Below, one piece after another: positions 22,483-34,725 of a stretch of DNA of 64,000 nucleotides. A program made the position numbers and the translations under genes. The DNA is from Tetranychus cinnabarinus. Lineage: Eukaryota > Arthropoda > Arachnida > Trombidiformes > Tetranychidae. The stretch is from NCBI GenBank assembly GCA_022266195.1, contig WHVY01000001.1:7998001-8062000 (forward strand). Direction: 5' to 3'. The notes under the pieces were generated by a model that had not been told where the DNA came from, did not search any database, and saw nothing but the letters and a program-made list of their open reading frames with translations. Every line of letters begins with the position of its first letter. Position 1 is the first letter of the stretch.

Positions 22483-25400
22483 ATGTCTCTTGAAAACGAT
22501 AAAAACAGTGTCACCTTGTGCTCATACCAACGGGTAAATGAAAAAAATGTTATTGGAGGAGGAGGAGGTTTTGTTAGTGAAACACCGGCAGTGAAAGTTT
22601 GTAAAGTTCGGCTTTCATATGGTCGAGGTAAAAATGCTAAACAAATTTTATCCAACATTGATTTGACTGTGCCAGAAGCTTCTATTTATGGTCTTTTGGG
22701 ACCAAGTGGATGTGGTAAAACCACATTGCTTAGATGTGTTGTTGGTCGACTTTCACCTTCCTCTGGTTCCATTAGGATATTTGGTTTTCGCCCTGGTCAA
22801 CCAGGTAGTCAAATACCTGGACCAGCAGTTGGATATATGCCTCAAGAAATTGCTGTTTACGAGGATTTCACTATTGAGGAGACACTTATTTATTTTGGTC
22901 GACTTTTTCGTTTGAGCAGTCATGTTCTTCGTGAAAGAATAGAGTTTTTAATTAAATTCCTTGATTTGCCTAGTAAATCTCGTTTAGTTGCCAATCTTAG
23001 TGGAGGTCAGAAGAGACGTGTTTCTCTGGCCGCTGCTCTAGTTCACAGCCCACCTCTCTTGATCTTGGATGAACCTACAGTTGGTGTAGATCCACTTCTT
23101 CGCCAATCAATATGGCAACATCTAGTTACATTAACTCAAGTCGAGAGAATTACCATAATTATAACTACCCATTATATCGAGGAAGCTCGCCAAGCTCATG
23201 TTGTTGGATTAATGAGACATGGGCATCTTTTGGCCGAAGACTCGCCAGAATCATTGTTAAGACATTACCAAATGGAAACTCTAGAGGAAGTTTTCTTGAA
23301 ACTATGCATGGCTGATGCTACTAATCGTGAAGTTACTACCTCAAACCTCTCAGTTCCACCAACCACGGAGTTAGTTCAATCAACCAAAAAGGATACAAAG
23401 GTTTGTGTTTTTTTGGCTAATTTTGCTGCCAAAATAACCTAATTTAAATTTAATTTTGTTTTAACTCATAACTTAACTTAAATGAACGAAAACTGGTTTA
23501 TCCAGTTTATCCATTATTGGAAAGTATTAACTTTCAATCAGTTAATACTAAGCTCCGATATCTCCTGTTGACTTTCATGTCGCCAGGGTGTACGGGAATG
23601 TAGTATTTTGTTATGTTTGTTATTATAAATCAGTAAAAGTATCATTTTTGGCAAAATAAATGCAGGAATGAAAGGAGTAAATAAGGAAAAATAAGAAATA
23701 GGAAGTGATTGCATACATTTTTCTTATCTAATTGGCATGGCTAAATTACTAATCACAATTTTTTACACTTTTACTGTTTTTAGTTACCTTCGGTGTTTTC
23801 AATTTATTCAAATTATTCTGATTACAATTTGAACCCCAAACCTGAAATAAACAACTTACGCTCTTCCGGAGGCAAAAAATATGAATCGAAACGTTTAACT
23901 TTTGGTGAATATTGGGCAACAACAATGGCATTATTTTGGAAAAATATGACTCGACTTCGGCGTAATATTCCTGTCCTTTTATTCCAATTTGCTCTTCCTG
24001 CGATTCAAGTAATTCTGTTCTGTATTTGTATTGGTGCTGATCCATTTAACATACCATTGGCTGTAGTTAATGAAGATACTGGACAAATATATTCACGTGA
24101 TTTCCTCAAAGAACTTGACCCTTACATTGTTGATCAACATAACTTTACATCAGTAGATGAAGGTAAAGAAGCGGTTAGAAACGGGTCGATGTGGGGTGTA
24201 CTACATATACCGGAAAGGTTTTCTCAAGCATTATTGGCTAGGTAAGAGTTGATCATCAATTTATGTGAGACAAGTAAACATAATTGATGACAAATAATAA
24301 ACAAGGACAAAGAAGACAAGAGTAAATAAGAGAATAAGAAAATAAGAAAAGAAAAGGAATAAAATGGGATAAAATGAAATAAAAAATGAATGAAAATTGA
24401 GTAAAAACAAATTGAAAGTTAAATGATCAACAGAATCAAGATTGACATTTTGATAGCTGTTGATTATATTGTTATTGGTATAGTATAATGTAATGTGATG
24501 TTGTTAGCCTTTAAACTTTTACTCTTGCTCTTACTCTTGCTCTTACTGTTCTTACTTTCACTTTCACTTTAACTTACGTTTTTTTATATTTTCCCCCATC
24601 TAGAATGCTTCGAGGTGAGGAAGTGGACAACAAAACAATTGAGGACAGTACAATCAAGGTTTACCCTGATTTAACAAGTAAGTGAAGTCTGACGATTATA
24701 TGAGATGTAGAATGAGGGGAAAGAATGAATAATTTGGATAGAGAGACACGAAAAAGTGAGAGAGAAACAGGAAAATAGAATGAAAGGTCTATTAATTGAA
24801 TGAAAAAGTTTGAAAAGATGAATGAGAGAGAAAAAAATTGAGCTACTTAAGACTTATTGAATTCGCTTTCAGTTTGATGAACTTGAACAGATGTTGATAA
24901 TGAAGAACAAAGTAAAGTTTACTTGAAAGGTTGAACCTGGTCATGAAAAGAGTTCTTTTAGACGTCCAAGGTCCACACCTCATCTTCTATATATTTCAAT
25001 TAACGAAATTGACCAAAGCAATATGTAGGCTAATAATTTCCTAATTAATGTTTACAGATCAACAAATTTCATATACAATGGAACGAACATTCAAAGAGGC
25101 GTTCCAAGAATTTGCCAAAAAAGCTTTGACTGCCGCAGGAAGGAATCCTGCCTTAGCTGAATTTCCACTTGCTGTGAGTCTTTCGTCCATACCCGAAAAA
25201 CCCTTTGTCATTGATAAACATTATGATTTAACTTTATTTTATTTCAAATTTCGTCAATGTTTGACATATAGCTTGGAGAACCTGTTTATGGTGAATTAAA
25301 ACATCAAGGATATCTTGAATACATGGCACCAGGAGTTGTTGTTAGTATTAGTTACATTATGGCTACAGGTTTGACCGCGCTTGCATTCATTTTGGAACGT

Positions 25401-26392
25401 CGAGATGGACTTTTTGAAAGGTCATTAGTTGCTGGAGTGGATACTCTTCAGATTTTAATAGCACATGCATTGACTCAAATTATTGTCATGGTTGTTCAAA
25501 TAATGTTGGTCCTAGTGTTTACATTCTTGGTATTTGATATACCATCGAGAGGACCGTTTGGATGGGTTATAGTATTGTTATTACTACAAGGATGTACTGG
25601 TATGGCCTTCGGTAAGTTAATCACTTCAATCATAATCATACACATGAATCATGGGTATTGTAGATACCAAGATTTAACCAACATCATTAATGTTCGTAGA
25701 GGAATATTGGAAGAATCAAAATCATTGATATAAAGGAAATTTAGCATTTAAAATCGACGAAATTACAGACATTTGCTATCAAACAATTATGCGTCGAATG
25801 TAAAAAGTATAGAAACACCTTAAATTAGTATAATTCGTTAATAGTTGGGTTTGTGTGATGTCATCGAAGGTTATGTTTACTCAATCTTATTTGATTGGTA
25901 ATGATTTTCAATAAATTTTTACCTGATTTATTCGATTGGATTAAAAGGAGAAAGGGAGAGATTCAATGTTTAATGATAATAATAATGTTGGCTTTCAAAT
26001 TGAATTTTTTTTCCTGGTTAATTAAGGTTTCAATTTTCCTTTTTTTAAAATAACTCTTTTTTTCTCTCTCTTCTCTTATCCTCCTTACCACAGGTCTCGT
26101 TGTATCTGCAACATGTCACCAAGAAAATACTGCAGTTATGATGATTTTAGGAACATTTTACCCCAATTTAATTTTATCTGGAATCATTTGGCCTTTAGAG
26201 GCTATGCCATATTGGATAAGATGGTTTAGTTACATCCAACCTCAAACATTACCAACAGAAACACTTCGTCATATTTTATCTCGAGGCTGGGGAATAACTG
26301 AACCTGGAGTTTACATCGGTTTCCTTGTTACCTGCTCATGGATGGCCTTTTTCTTAGTAGCTGCTGCAGTTATCTTCAAGTACAACAAATAA
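22483..26392 (+). CDS. ABC transporter subfamily H half transporter, copy 1
   Basis: Six exons (22483-23400, 23784-24241, 24604-24677, 25058-25173, 25272-25611, 26094-26392) join in phase to 734 aa. The NBD comes first and sits wholly in exon 1: Walker A GPSGCGKT at 73-80, Q-loop YMPQE at 118-122, signature LSGGQ at 172-176, Walker B LLILDEP at 192-198 and H-loop at 230. An ABC-2-type membrane domain follows: TM1 at about 368-389, an extracellular loop of about 150 residues with NFT, NGS and NKT glycosylation sites, then about five TM segments, ending in FKYNK. NBD-TMD order, the short C-terminus and no second half fit arthropod ABCH rather than ABCG. Insect homologues are needed for the cuticular lipid barrier; the substrate here is unknown. 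The start is the ATG aligned with the ABCH2 N-terminus. Confidence 0.9.
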
Positions 26393-26543
26393 GTTACTAA
26401 TCAATTTCATCGCCGATCAATCAATTCATCAATTATACATCAATTGAAACCCGAAACTCACAAGGCAATTTTTTCTATCCACTTTTTTATTCCTTAATTT
26501 TTCATGAAAGAAACTAGAAAACACAAAAGGCTCCATAAAAAAC

Positions 26544-26612
26544 GAATCACTGAGAAGATGATACGACTTTACAATTGTAAATATACTGCGTTTACTTACT
26601 GTTTTGACAAAC
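26544..26612 (+). repeat. Conserved block 3' of ABCH genes, 69 bp
   Basis: This block, about 150 bases past the ABCH1 stop, is identical to the reverse complement of 8733-8801 and nearly identical to 34908-34976 downstream of ABCH2. It probably lies in the 3' UTR, or just beyond it, and was copied with the flank. Confidence 0.8.
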
Positions 26613-26914
26613 GACATTCATTTTTTTCTTCCTACTCTCTTCACTTCATTATCATCTGCCATTGATTTGTTTTTTATTTTTTTTTATTTGTGAGAACGGA
26701 CTTGAGTCCGAATCAAGACTTGTCCAATGAAAATTGGAATTAAAACTTTTAAACATGTGATCCAAACTTCTTCCTCTTTTTTGAATCTTAACCAAATTGC
26801 AACGATAGGCTTAATTTCTTTATATAATCGGGGTCGAACTTTATTGGAAAATAATGTATTGATGTTGATTGAATCGATTGAATTGATTACATTATGGCTA
26901 CATTCAACTGAAAA

Positions 26915-27042
26915 ACGGCGTCACATTTCATCTCGAGATTGAGGAATAACTGAACTCGAGTTTACTCTGGTTTCCTTGTTACCTGTTCTGAAGGATGATT
27001 TTTTTGTTTAGTAGCTGTTACAGTTATCTTCAAATTCAATAG
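26915..27042 (+). pseudogene. Broken extra copy of the last ABCH exon
   Basis: About 520 bases after the real stop, the last 40 or so codons of the ABCH terminal exon appear again. RHI.SR is followed by a TGA in place of the conserved Trp. GITE is followed by a one-base deletion, then degraded copies of the final TM segment and the tail. The stop and the frameshift exclude function. No other ABCH exon is visible next to it, so it is a fragment left by an older duplication within the cluster. Confidence 0.8.
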
Positions 27043-29477
27043 TGTGAATATTTATTCATCCATTTTTCATCCATTCATTCATTCCATTGTAATTCATATC
27101 TCATTTGAGACTCGCAATTGTAAATCCAATCATTATCGATGTCACCTTTTATGTCAAGGCTGACTATCTTTACTTCCTTCGACAAATTGTAAATTTTTGT
27201 GAAAATAAAAAAGTTAAAGCAGCGCTTTTCAATTCAAGATATTTACCGAACTCTTTACTCTTCCCACAAACCAAGACCAACCCTCTTAGTTCGATTGATG
27301 TTTGGCTCTCTAACGCAACTGGCATATTTAAACACAAATCAATAGCATTAATAAGCATAAAGCAATAAAGCTATGACGATATTAACTACCTAATGTAAAA
27401 ATATGGAGGTGAAATGTTTTTGCTTGTTTATTGGCAATACAGTCGAAATTGAGTCAACAAAAGCGGAATCTCTTTTAATAACTCACAATTATTGTGATCA
27501 GTTATCATCGCTCTGATTATCAATTCTAGTTCACAGCTTAATAGTCTACAAATTAAACGGTTTTCAGTTTTATCCATATTCCAGTATTTGCAGTGAAATC
27601 CAATGTTTCTTACTATTTTAACTTCAATGATTCGTAGAGACTTTTGTTTGTACAAAATCAGTTTCAGTAGCTTTTTATTACGCTATTGTCTATTATTGCT
27701 TTGCTATTACAAATTTGCTTGTAACACAAGCGCATTGTACATGATAATTGACACTCATGAAGCATAACACCTTTGAAGCTTTAATTCACGACCAATCAGT
27801 ACAGAAAAACACTAAATCAATGAAATAATGGAATATTTTTCAATTTTGATTTCTTCTGATTTAAGATTTCCTTTGACGACCAAGTTATTCTCGTTTTAGT
27901 CATCCATTGTGACAGAAGTTGATGAATTGGCTTGATCCTAATCTGGCCCATTTCAATTTGTGATTTAAAATTATTTCATAAACAAACTTTAATCTTAATT
28001 GAACCGTAATTTTTAAGATTACTTGCTCCTATTAACAATATCTTCCCGTCAGCTAAACACTTGTTCACTGTTACCCAAAAGATGAGTAGTCAACTTAAAA
28101 TCAGATATCATCATCAATGATCATCTACTTTTCCTGAGGCTGTTGTTTTCTGATGAAGATTGGAAAGGATGAAGTTAAAAACACTTTACGTTTCATCCGC
28201 TTTTTAAAAACTGAAATATACCTGAAACATTTCACTTTCACCTCCTACTATCTGTTTGCTTTTTCCTTCTATTGGCTTCCTTTCCTCCTGATTAGTCTGA
28301 TAATCTGAAGTGAAAACTGGTCCATGGTGTTTGTACGGTGAAACAGGTTTAAGATGATTGAAGTAGAAAGTAATACAAGTAAAAATCAATCAAAAACAGT
28401 AAAATATAATTAGCTTTAAGTGTAAATAATTTTTTTATTGTCGGATCACAATAAAATTTTGAGTCTTTTGTTTGTATGAAAAGGATTGATAGATAGCTTA
28501 TAAAGACTATTGTTGAAGCGTCTCTCAATACAAATCATATTTAAACAATATTATTTACATTAAATGGAAATGGGAAAAGTTGAGAAATGATGAATGATTA
28601 TAATTACCAGAATGTGGGAAAATACTGATGATCAGACCTCTATCCAATACAAAGTGTCCTTTCATCGAAAGCAGCCTTTTTTTGCTTTACAGGGATCAAA
28701 ATTTCAAGTTTAAAGGTTACCAATTATTACTCATTTATCCGTAACGTCAAGTGGATAATGGTGTTAATTATCCAGCATAAAAGCAATTAGAGGTTATTCC
28801 AAGTTGTTAAGGTAAGGTCAATTTGCCAAGTTGACTAACGTTAGTTGACTGAAAACTGAAAAAATATCGGCTGTTAGAAAATTGAAGAAACTTTCACTCT
28901 TACTTACCTTTTTTATCCATTTTTTGCGTTGTTGCACTTGTTGATTATTGATCACCTATTTGCTTGATTTAGCTTAATAATGTTCATAAAATACTTACAA
29001 TTATAACAAAATATAAAGACAATTTAAAGTGACCCAATTGATTGTAAAATACACATAACATTACAATAACATATAAAACAAGCAGAATGAAAACAAAACA
29101 AAAATCAAATAAAAAAGACAATTAACAAAAATAAAGAGGTTGTTACCACAGTTTTATGGCCTTCGGAATGTTTATTAATCAAATTCTTACTTCAATTATC
29201 AACTGAAACTCGCCCTTGATAATTGAATTAATCAAATGGTTAATGCAATATTTTATTTGAATCCAGATTAACGGTTAAGACCAGATGAAAATAGAATCAA
29301 CAGTTAAATAATTAACATTAGATGGCGTTAGTTCACAATTTTAAATCGGCGTAATAGTTAACTGAACAAAAAAGCTTTGAAATTCTGGTCCAGAATTTCT
29401 GGATGATGTTCATTTTTGAATCAATTACCGAAGATAATCAGCAAGTCAACAGTAAATTTTTTTATCAAATTGATCTA
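27043..29477. other. ABCH1 downstream flank, partly duplicated after ABCH2
   Basis: It contains a non-repetitive plus-strand frame (27105-27368; e.g. YLYFLRQIVNFCENKKVKAA) whose core resembles 35420-35480 after ABCH2 (HLYYLRQIVTGKRAEKVKE). A second shared block (about 28290-28345 against 35625-35680) includes GATAATCT.AAG and CTGGTCCATGG-like strings. The flank was therefore duplicated with the transporter and has since decayed. A minus-strand frame near 28210-28340 has coding-like composition and a GTATAT donor but no acceptor. Confidence 0.5.
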
Positions 29478-30020
29478 CAGTACATTTTCATCCAAAATTC
29501 CAGTCAATCAGCTAATCGAGGATTTCGATGTCGATGAAAATCTATTCAGTGAAAAAATGTTGACCAACCTTATTATACTGTTTGGTTGATGTTTAAATGA
29601 TAGACTACGACATAACCCTAATCGTATTATTCAAGAACATGGAACTATCATGTCTTAGTAGCGACGTAAACTCAATTATTCATTAATACCGGTTAAAGCT
29701 TTTAAATGTTTTCTCTTTTTTTCAATACAACAGTCCATATCATTATCTAAACTACCACTTTTCATGTTCAGATTGATCAGATTGTTTATCATGAAGCGAA
29801 AGATTTTACTGCAGCTTACTTTAAGCATCTGAGATTATATCAACCAAATGGCAATAATATTAACTTTGATTTCACTATTTTGGTTAAAATAAATGAACCA
29901 TATTAACCCATTGATTATAGAAAACATGAAAAAAACAAAGCGTCCAAACGGTTGTATGAAAAATTTGATCAAATACAAGGCTTAGTCAGGTTGGTTGAAG
30001 CTTTAAAAAATACGTCTTGA
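29478..30020 (+). pseudogene. Decayed, unrecognised protein-coding gene
   Basis: Two stretches have clearly protein-like composition. The first (about 29478-29589, after an acceptor-like ATCTACAG) includes SSKIPVNQLIEDFDVDENLF. The second is a single frame at 29751-30020, 89 codons, broken only by a TAA at 29904-29906. It includes FHVQIDQIVYHEAKDFTAAY before the stop and YEKFDQIQGLVRLVEALKN after it. A bit between them (about 29602-29655) reads RLRHNPNRIIQEHGT. Breaks separate all three, so I read this as a pseudogene or a gene with unidentified introns. No family is recognised; it lies between the two ABCH genes. Confidence 0.5.
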
Positions 30021-30552
30021 AATATTTCTTTGGTTAAGCAGGTAAAATCAGGTTTTTACTTAGGTGGCTGGTTAGTACTTGGCTAAATTCACAAGGAAAA
30101 ACAAACTTAAACACCTGATGAGGACCAAAGATAGCTGGCTCCTTACTGCCGAGAGTTAAAGGTAAAGATAAGATCTTTTAAGAGGAGATTAAAAATGGTC
30201 AACGTGATGGTCAAAGAGGACAACAGTCAACAGAAAATCTTTCCCGCGTAGTCCACCTTTACCTCAACTCAAGTTGGATGTTTACTTTACCTGTTTGAGC
30301 TACCTTTATTGGCTAATGGAGCTTTTGCTGTTCAATCAAGTATGAATTCTCAGCAATAGATGACGCTTGTTGTTGTTGGATGAAAACTTTTTTTGAATTT
30401 TCTCTTTCACTTTCCTTGTATGATTAAGGAGAGACTTCTTTTATTACAAGTTCAGTTTAAATTGATTTTAAGTTGTGTTGGTTACTTTTAAATTTACCTG
30501 TACTTTTTTTCCTCATACTCTTCTCTTATTTGGTTGTGTATTTTTTTAAATA

Positions 30553-33500
30553 ATGGGTGACAGTGATAAAAATAATGTCACCTTGTGCTCCTATCAACGA
30601 GTTAATGAAAAAATTGGAGGCACTGGAGTAGGAGGTGGGATTGTTGTCAACTCAACACCTGCGGTCGAAGTTCGCAAAGTTCGCCTCTCTTATGGAAGGG
30701 GTAAAAATGCTAAATCAATTTTATCCGCCATTGATTTAACTGTGCCCGAAGCTTCTATTTATGGTCTTTTGGGACCAAGTGGATGTGGTAAAACCACATT
30801 GCTTCGATGTGTTGTTGGTCGACTTTCACCTTCCTCTGGTTCCATTCGGATATTTGGTTTTCGCCCTGGCGAACCAGGTAGTCAAATTCCTGGGCCAGCA
30901 ATTGGATATATGCCTCAAGAAATTGCTGTGTATGAGGATTTCACTATTGAGGAGACACTTATTTATTTTGGTCGACTTTTTCGTTTGAGCAGTCATGTTC
31001 TTCGTGAACGTATTGCCTTTTTACTATCATTTTTGGACCTTCCCGTTAAAACACGTTTAGTTGCCAATCTTAGTGGAGGTCAGAAGAGACGTGTTTCTCT
31101 GGCCGCCGCTCTAGTTCACAGTCCACCTCTGTTGATTCTAGATGAGCCTACAGTAGGAGTAGATCCACTTCTTCGTCAATCAATTTGGCAACATCTGGTT
31201 ACATTAACCCAGGCTGAGAAAATAACCGTCATTATCACAACCCATTATATTGAAGAAGCTCGACAAGCAAATGTTGTTGGATTAATGAGACATGGACATC
31301 TCCTGGCTGAGAATGCACCTGAAGAATTATTACGACAATATCGAATGGAAACTTTAGAAGATGTTTTCTTGAAATTGTGTATGGCCGATACAACTGGCCG
31401 AGGTGTTACTACATCAACAAATCTATCAGTTCCTCCAACACCCGATTTAAAATCCAAAGATGGTTCTAAGGTAAGAAAGTTGCACAATATTCCTAATATG
31501 TGATGGTTAATACAATTAGTTATTTATTTTTTATTTTTTAGCAATTTCCTTCAGTATTTTCAATATACTCCAACAACTCTGAATTTAATCTACCACCAAC
31601 ACCCAAACCTGAGATGGGCTTTGACTCATCTACTCTTAACTTGGTTCCTGAAAACAATGGAGTAACGAATATTTCGGCTTCAAATGGATCTACAAATATG
31701 AGTGTTACTCGAAGAAAGTCAAAGGGATCTAAATATGAATCGAAACGTTTAACTTTTGGTGAATATTGGGCAACAACAATGGCATTATTTTGGAAAAATA
31801 TGACTCGACTTCGGCGTAATATTCCTGTCCTTTTATTCCAATTTGCTCTTCCTGCGATTCAAGTAATTCTGTTCTGTATTTGTATTGGTGCTGATCCATT
31901 TAACATACCATTGGCTGTAGTTAATGAAGATACTGGACAAATATATTCACGTGATTTCCTCAAAGAACTTGACCCTTACATTGTTGATCAACATAACTTT
32001 ACATCAGTAGATGAAGGTAAAGAAGCGGTTAGAAACGGGTCGATGTGGGGTGTACTACATATACCGGAAAGGTTTTCTCAAGCATTATTGGCTAGGTAAG
32101 AGTTGATCATCAATTTATGTGAGACAAGTAAACATAATTGATGAAAAATATTAAACAAGGACAAAGAAGACAAGAGTAAATAAGAGAATAAGAAAATAAG
32201 AAAAGAAAAGGAATAAAATGGGATAAAATGAAATAAAAAATGAATGAAAATTGAGTAAAAACAAATTGAAAGTTAAATGATAAACAGAATTAAGATTGAC
32301 ATTTTGATAGCTGTTGATTATATTGTTATTGGTATAGTATAATGTAATGTGATGTTGTTAGCCTTTAAACTTTTACTCTTACTCTTGCTCTTACTCTTAC
32401 TGTTCTTACTTTCACTTTCACTTTAACTTACTTTTTTTTATATTTTCCCCCATCTAGAATGCTTCGAGGTGAGGAAGTGGACAACAAAACAATTGAGGAC
32501 AGTACAATCAAGGTTTACCCTGATTTAACAAGTAAGTGAAGTCTGACGATTATATGAGATGTAGAATGAGGGGAAAGAATGAATAATTTGGATAGAGAGA
32601 CACGAAAAAGTGAGAGAGAAACAGGAAAATCAGGTAAAAAAGAGTAAACGTAAAACGAAGAAAGTGAATGATGAAAAAAACGAAAGTGATGAAAATGAAA
32701 GGAAGAGAAAGCTCTCAAGATTTAAAGTGTGCTACTTAAGACAGTTAACTTTCTTTTGTATTGTATTCAATTTGATGAACTTGATTAGATGTTGATCGTG
32801 AAGCTTTAGTAAGGTTTATTTGACAGATTTAAACAAGGTCATGAAAAATTCCTTTTTCTGGATTCCAAGGTCTTTACCTGATCTTCCTCCATTTTTCAAT
32901 TAATAAAAATTGACAACTTTGAGAGCTAACTCAAATTTCCAATGTTTCAATATTAACGCAAACCATCAATTGAGAAAAAAACCAAATTTTCCAATAAGAA
33001 GAATGCATTTGATGAATAGCAAAGCTGTGTATGTGTGACATCATTGTTTGCTTAGATGATAAACTAATATTTTTTTTCCTTCTGTTCACAGATCAACAAA
33101 TTTCATATACAATGGAACGAACATTCAAAGAGGCGTTTCAAGAATTTGCCAAAAAAGCTTTGACTGCTGCAGGAAGAAATCCTGCCTTAGCTGAATTTCC
33201 ACTTGCTGTGAGTGTCTGAAACGTTTTTACCTATTACCGTAGTATTATTGCCATCTTAAGCTGTGTACAAAGAGTCAGTCTTACCGGTTCTACTTCCTTA
33301 GGGAGATTTAAAACTATAAGCTAATAGCTTAGAGTTTTTAGTTGATGAAGGCAAAAATTGCCTGTGGACTTTCCCTTAATGCTTGTGGACAGCCATAGTC
33401 AATTATATTGTGAATAAAGCTCTCTAATGCTAATTCATGAAAAGAGTATAAACATGGAATAAGATTTCCAAGTAATTGACTAAGAAAGTAGAGAGACAAG

Positions 33501-34725
33501 AAATATAGCTGATGACAATGACACTGATTATAATTCAATTTTTATTTTTTCATTTTTTCTTCCTATCGACTTATCAAAAAATATTTTCTAATGATTTGAA
33601 ATACTATTAGCTTGGAGAACCTGTTTATGGTGAATTAAAACATCAAGGATATCTTGAATACATGGCACCAGGAGTTGTTGTTAGTATTAGTTACATTATG
33701 GCTACAGGTTTGACCGCGCTTGCATTCATTTTGGAACGTCGAGATGGACTTTTTGAAAGGTCATTAGTTGCTGGAGTGGATACTTTACAAATTTTAATAG
33801 CACATGCATTGACTCAAATTATTGTCATGGTTGTTCAAATAATGTTGGTCCTAGTGTTTACATTCTTGGTATTTGATATACCATCGAGAGGACCGTTTGG
33901 ATGGGTTATAGTATTGTTATTACTACAAGGATGTACTGGTATGGCCTTCGGTAAGTTAATCACTTCAATCATAATCATACACATGAATCATGGGTATTGT
34001 AGATACCAAGATTTAACCAACATCATTAATAGAGGAATATTGGAAGAATCAAAATCATTGATGTAAAGGAAATTTAGCATTTAAAATCGACGAAATTACA
34101 GACATTTGCTATCAAACAATTATGCGTCGAATGTAAAAAGTATAGAAACACCTTAAATTAGTATAATTCGTTAATAGTTGGGTTTGTGTGATGTCATCGA
34201 AGGTTATGTTTACTCAATCTTATTTGATTGGTAATGATTTTCAATAAATTTTTACCTGATTTATTCGATTGGATTAAAAGGAGAAAGGGAGAGATTCAAT
34301 GTTTAATGATAATAATAATGTTGGCTTTCAAATTGAATTTTTTTTCCTGGTTAATTAAGGTTTCAATTTTCCTTTTTTTAAAATAACTCTTTTTTTCTCT
34401 CTCTTCTCTTATCCTCCTTACCACAGGTCTCGTTGTATCTGCAACATGTCACCAAGAAAATACTGCAGTTATGATGATTTTAGGAACATTTTATCCCAAT
34501 TTAATTTTATCTGGAATCATTTGGCCTTTAGAGGCTATGCCATATTGGATAAGATGGTTTAGTTACATCCAACCTCAAACATTACCAACAGAAACACTTC
34601 GTCACATTTTATCTCGAGGCTGGGGAATAACTGAACCTGGAGTTTACATTGGTTTCCTCGTTACTTGTACATGGATGGCCTTTTTCCTAGTAGCTGCTGC
34701 AGTTATTTTCAAGTACAACAAATAA
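30553..34725 (+). CDS. ABC transporter subfamily H half transporter, copy 2
   Basis: Six exons (30553-31470, 31542-32095, 32458-32531, 33092-33207, 33611-33950, 34427-34725) join in phase to 766 aa. The architecture equals copy 1: the NBD is in exon 1 (Walker A at 74-81, LSGGQ, LLILDEP, H-loop), then an ABC-2-type membrane domain with a glycosylated loop. Exons 1, 3, 4, 5 and 6 have exactly the same lengths as in copy 1. Exon 2 is 96 nt longer, encoding an extra Ser/Asn-rich linker between NBD and TM1. From KYESKR onward exon 2 is identical to copy 1; exon 1 differs at roughly one residue in ten. Both ATP sites look intact, so it should be active as a homodimer or with copy 1 (inference). It is a tandem duplicate in the same orientation, starting 4.2 kb after the copy 1 stop. 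Confidence 0.9.

Noticed and set aside
25612..25733. Read-through frame after exon 5 of ABCH1 (and ABCH2 at 33951-34066)
   Set aside because: It is intron 5: a consensus GTAAGT donor is present, and splicing to the exon starting at 26094 restores the conserved membrane domain. The similarity of the two read-throughs reflects near-identical introns.
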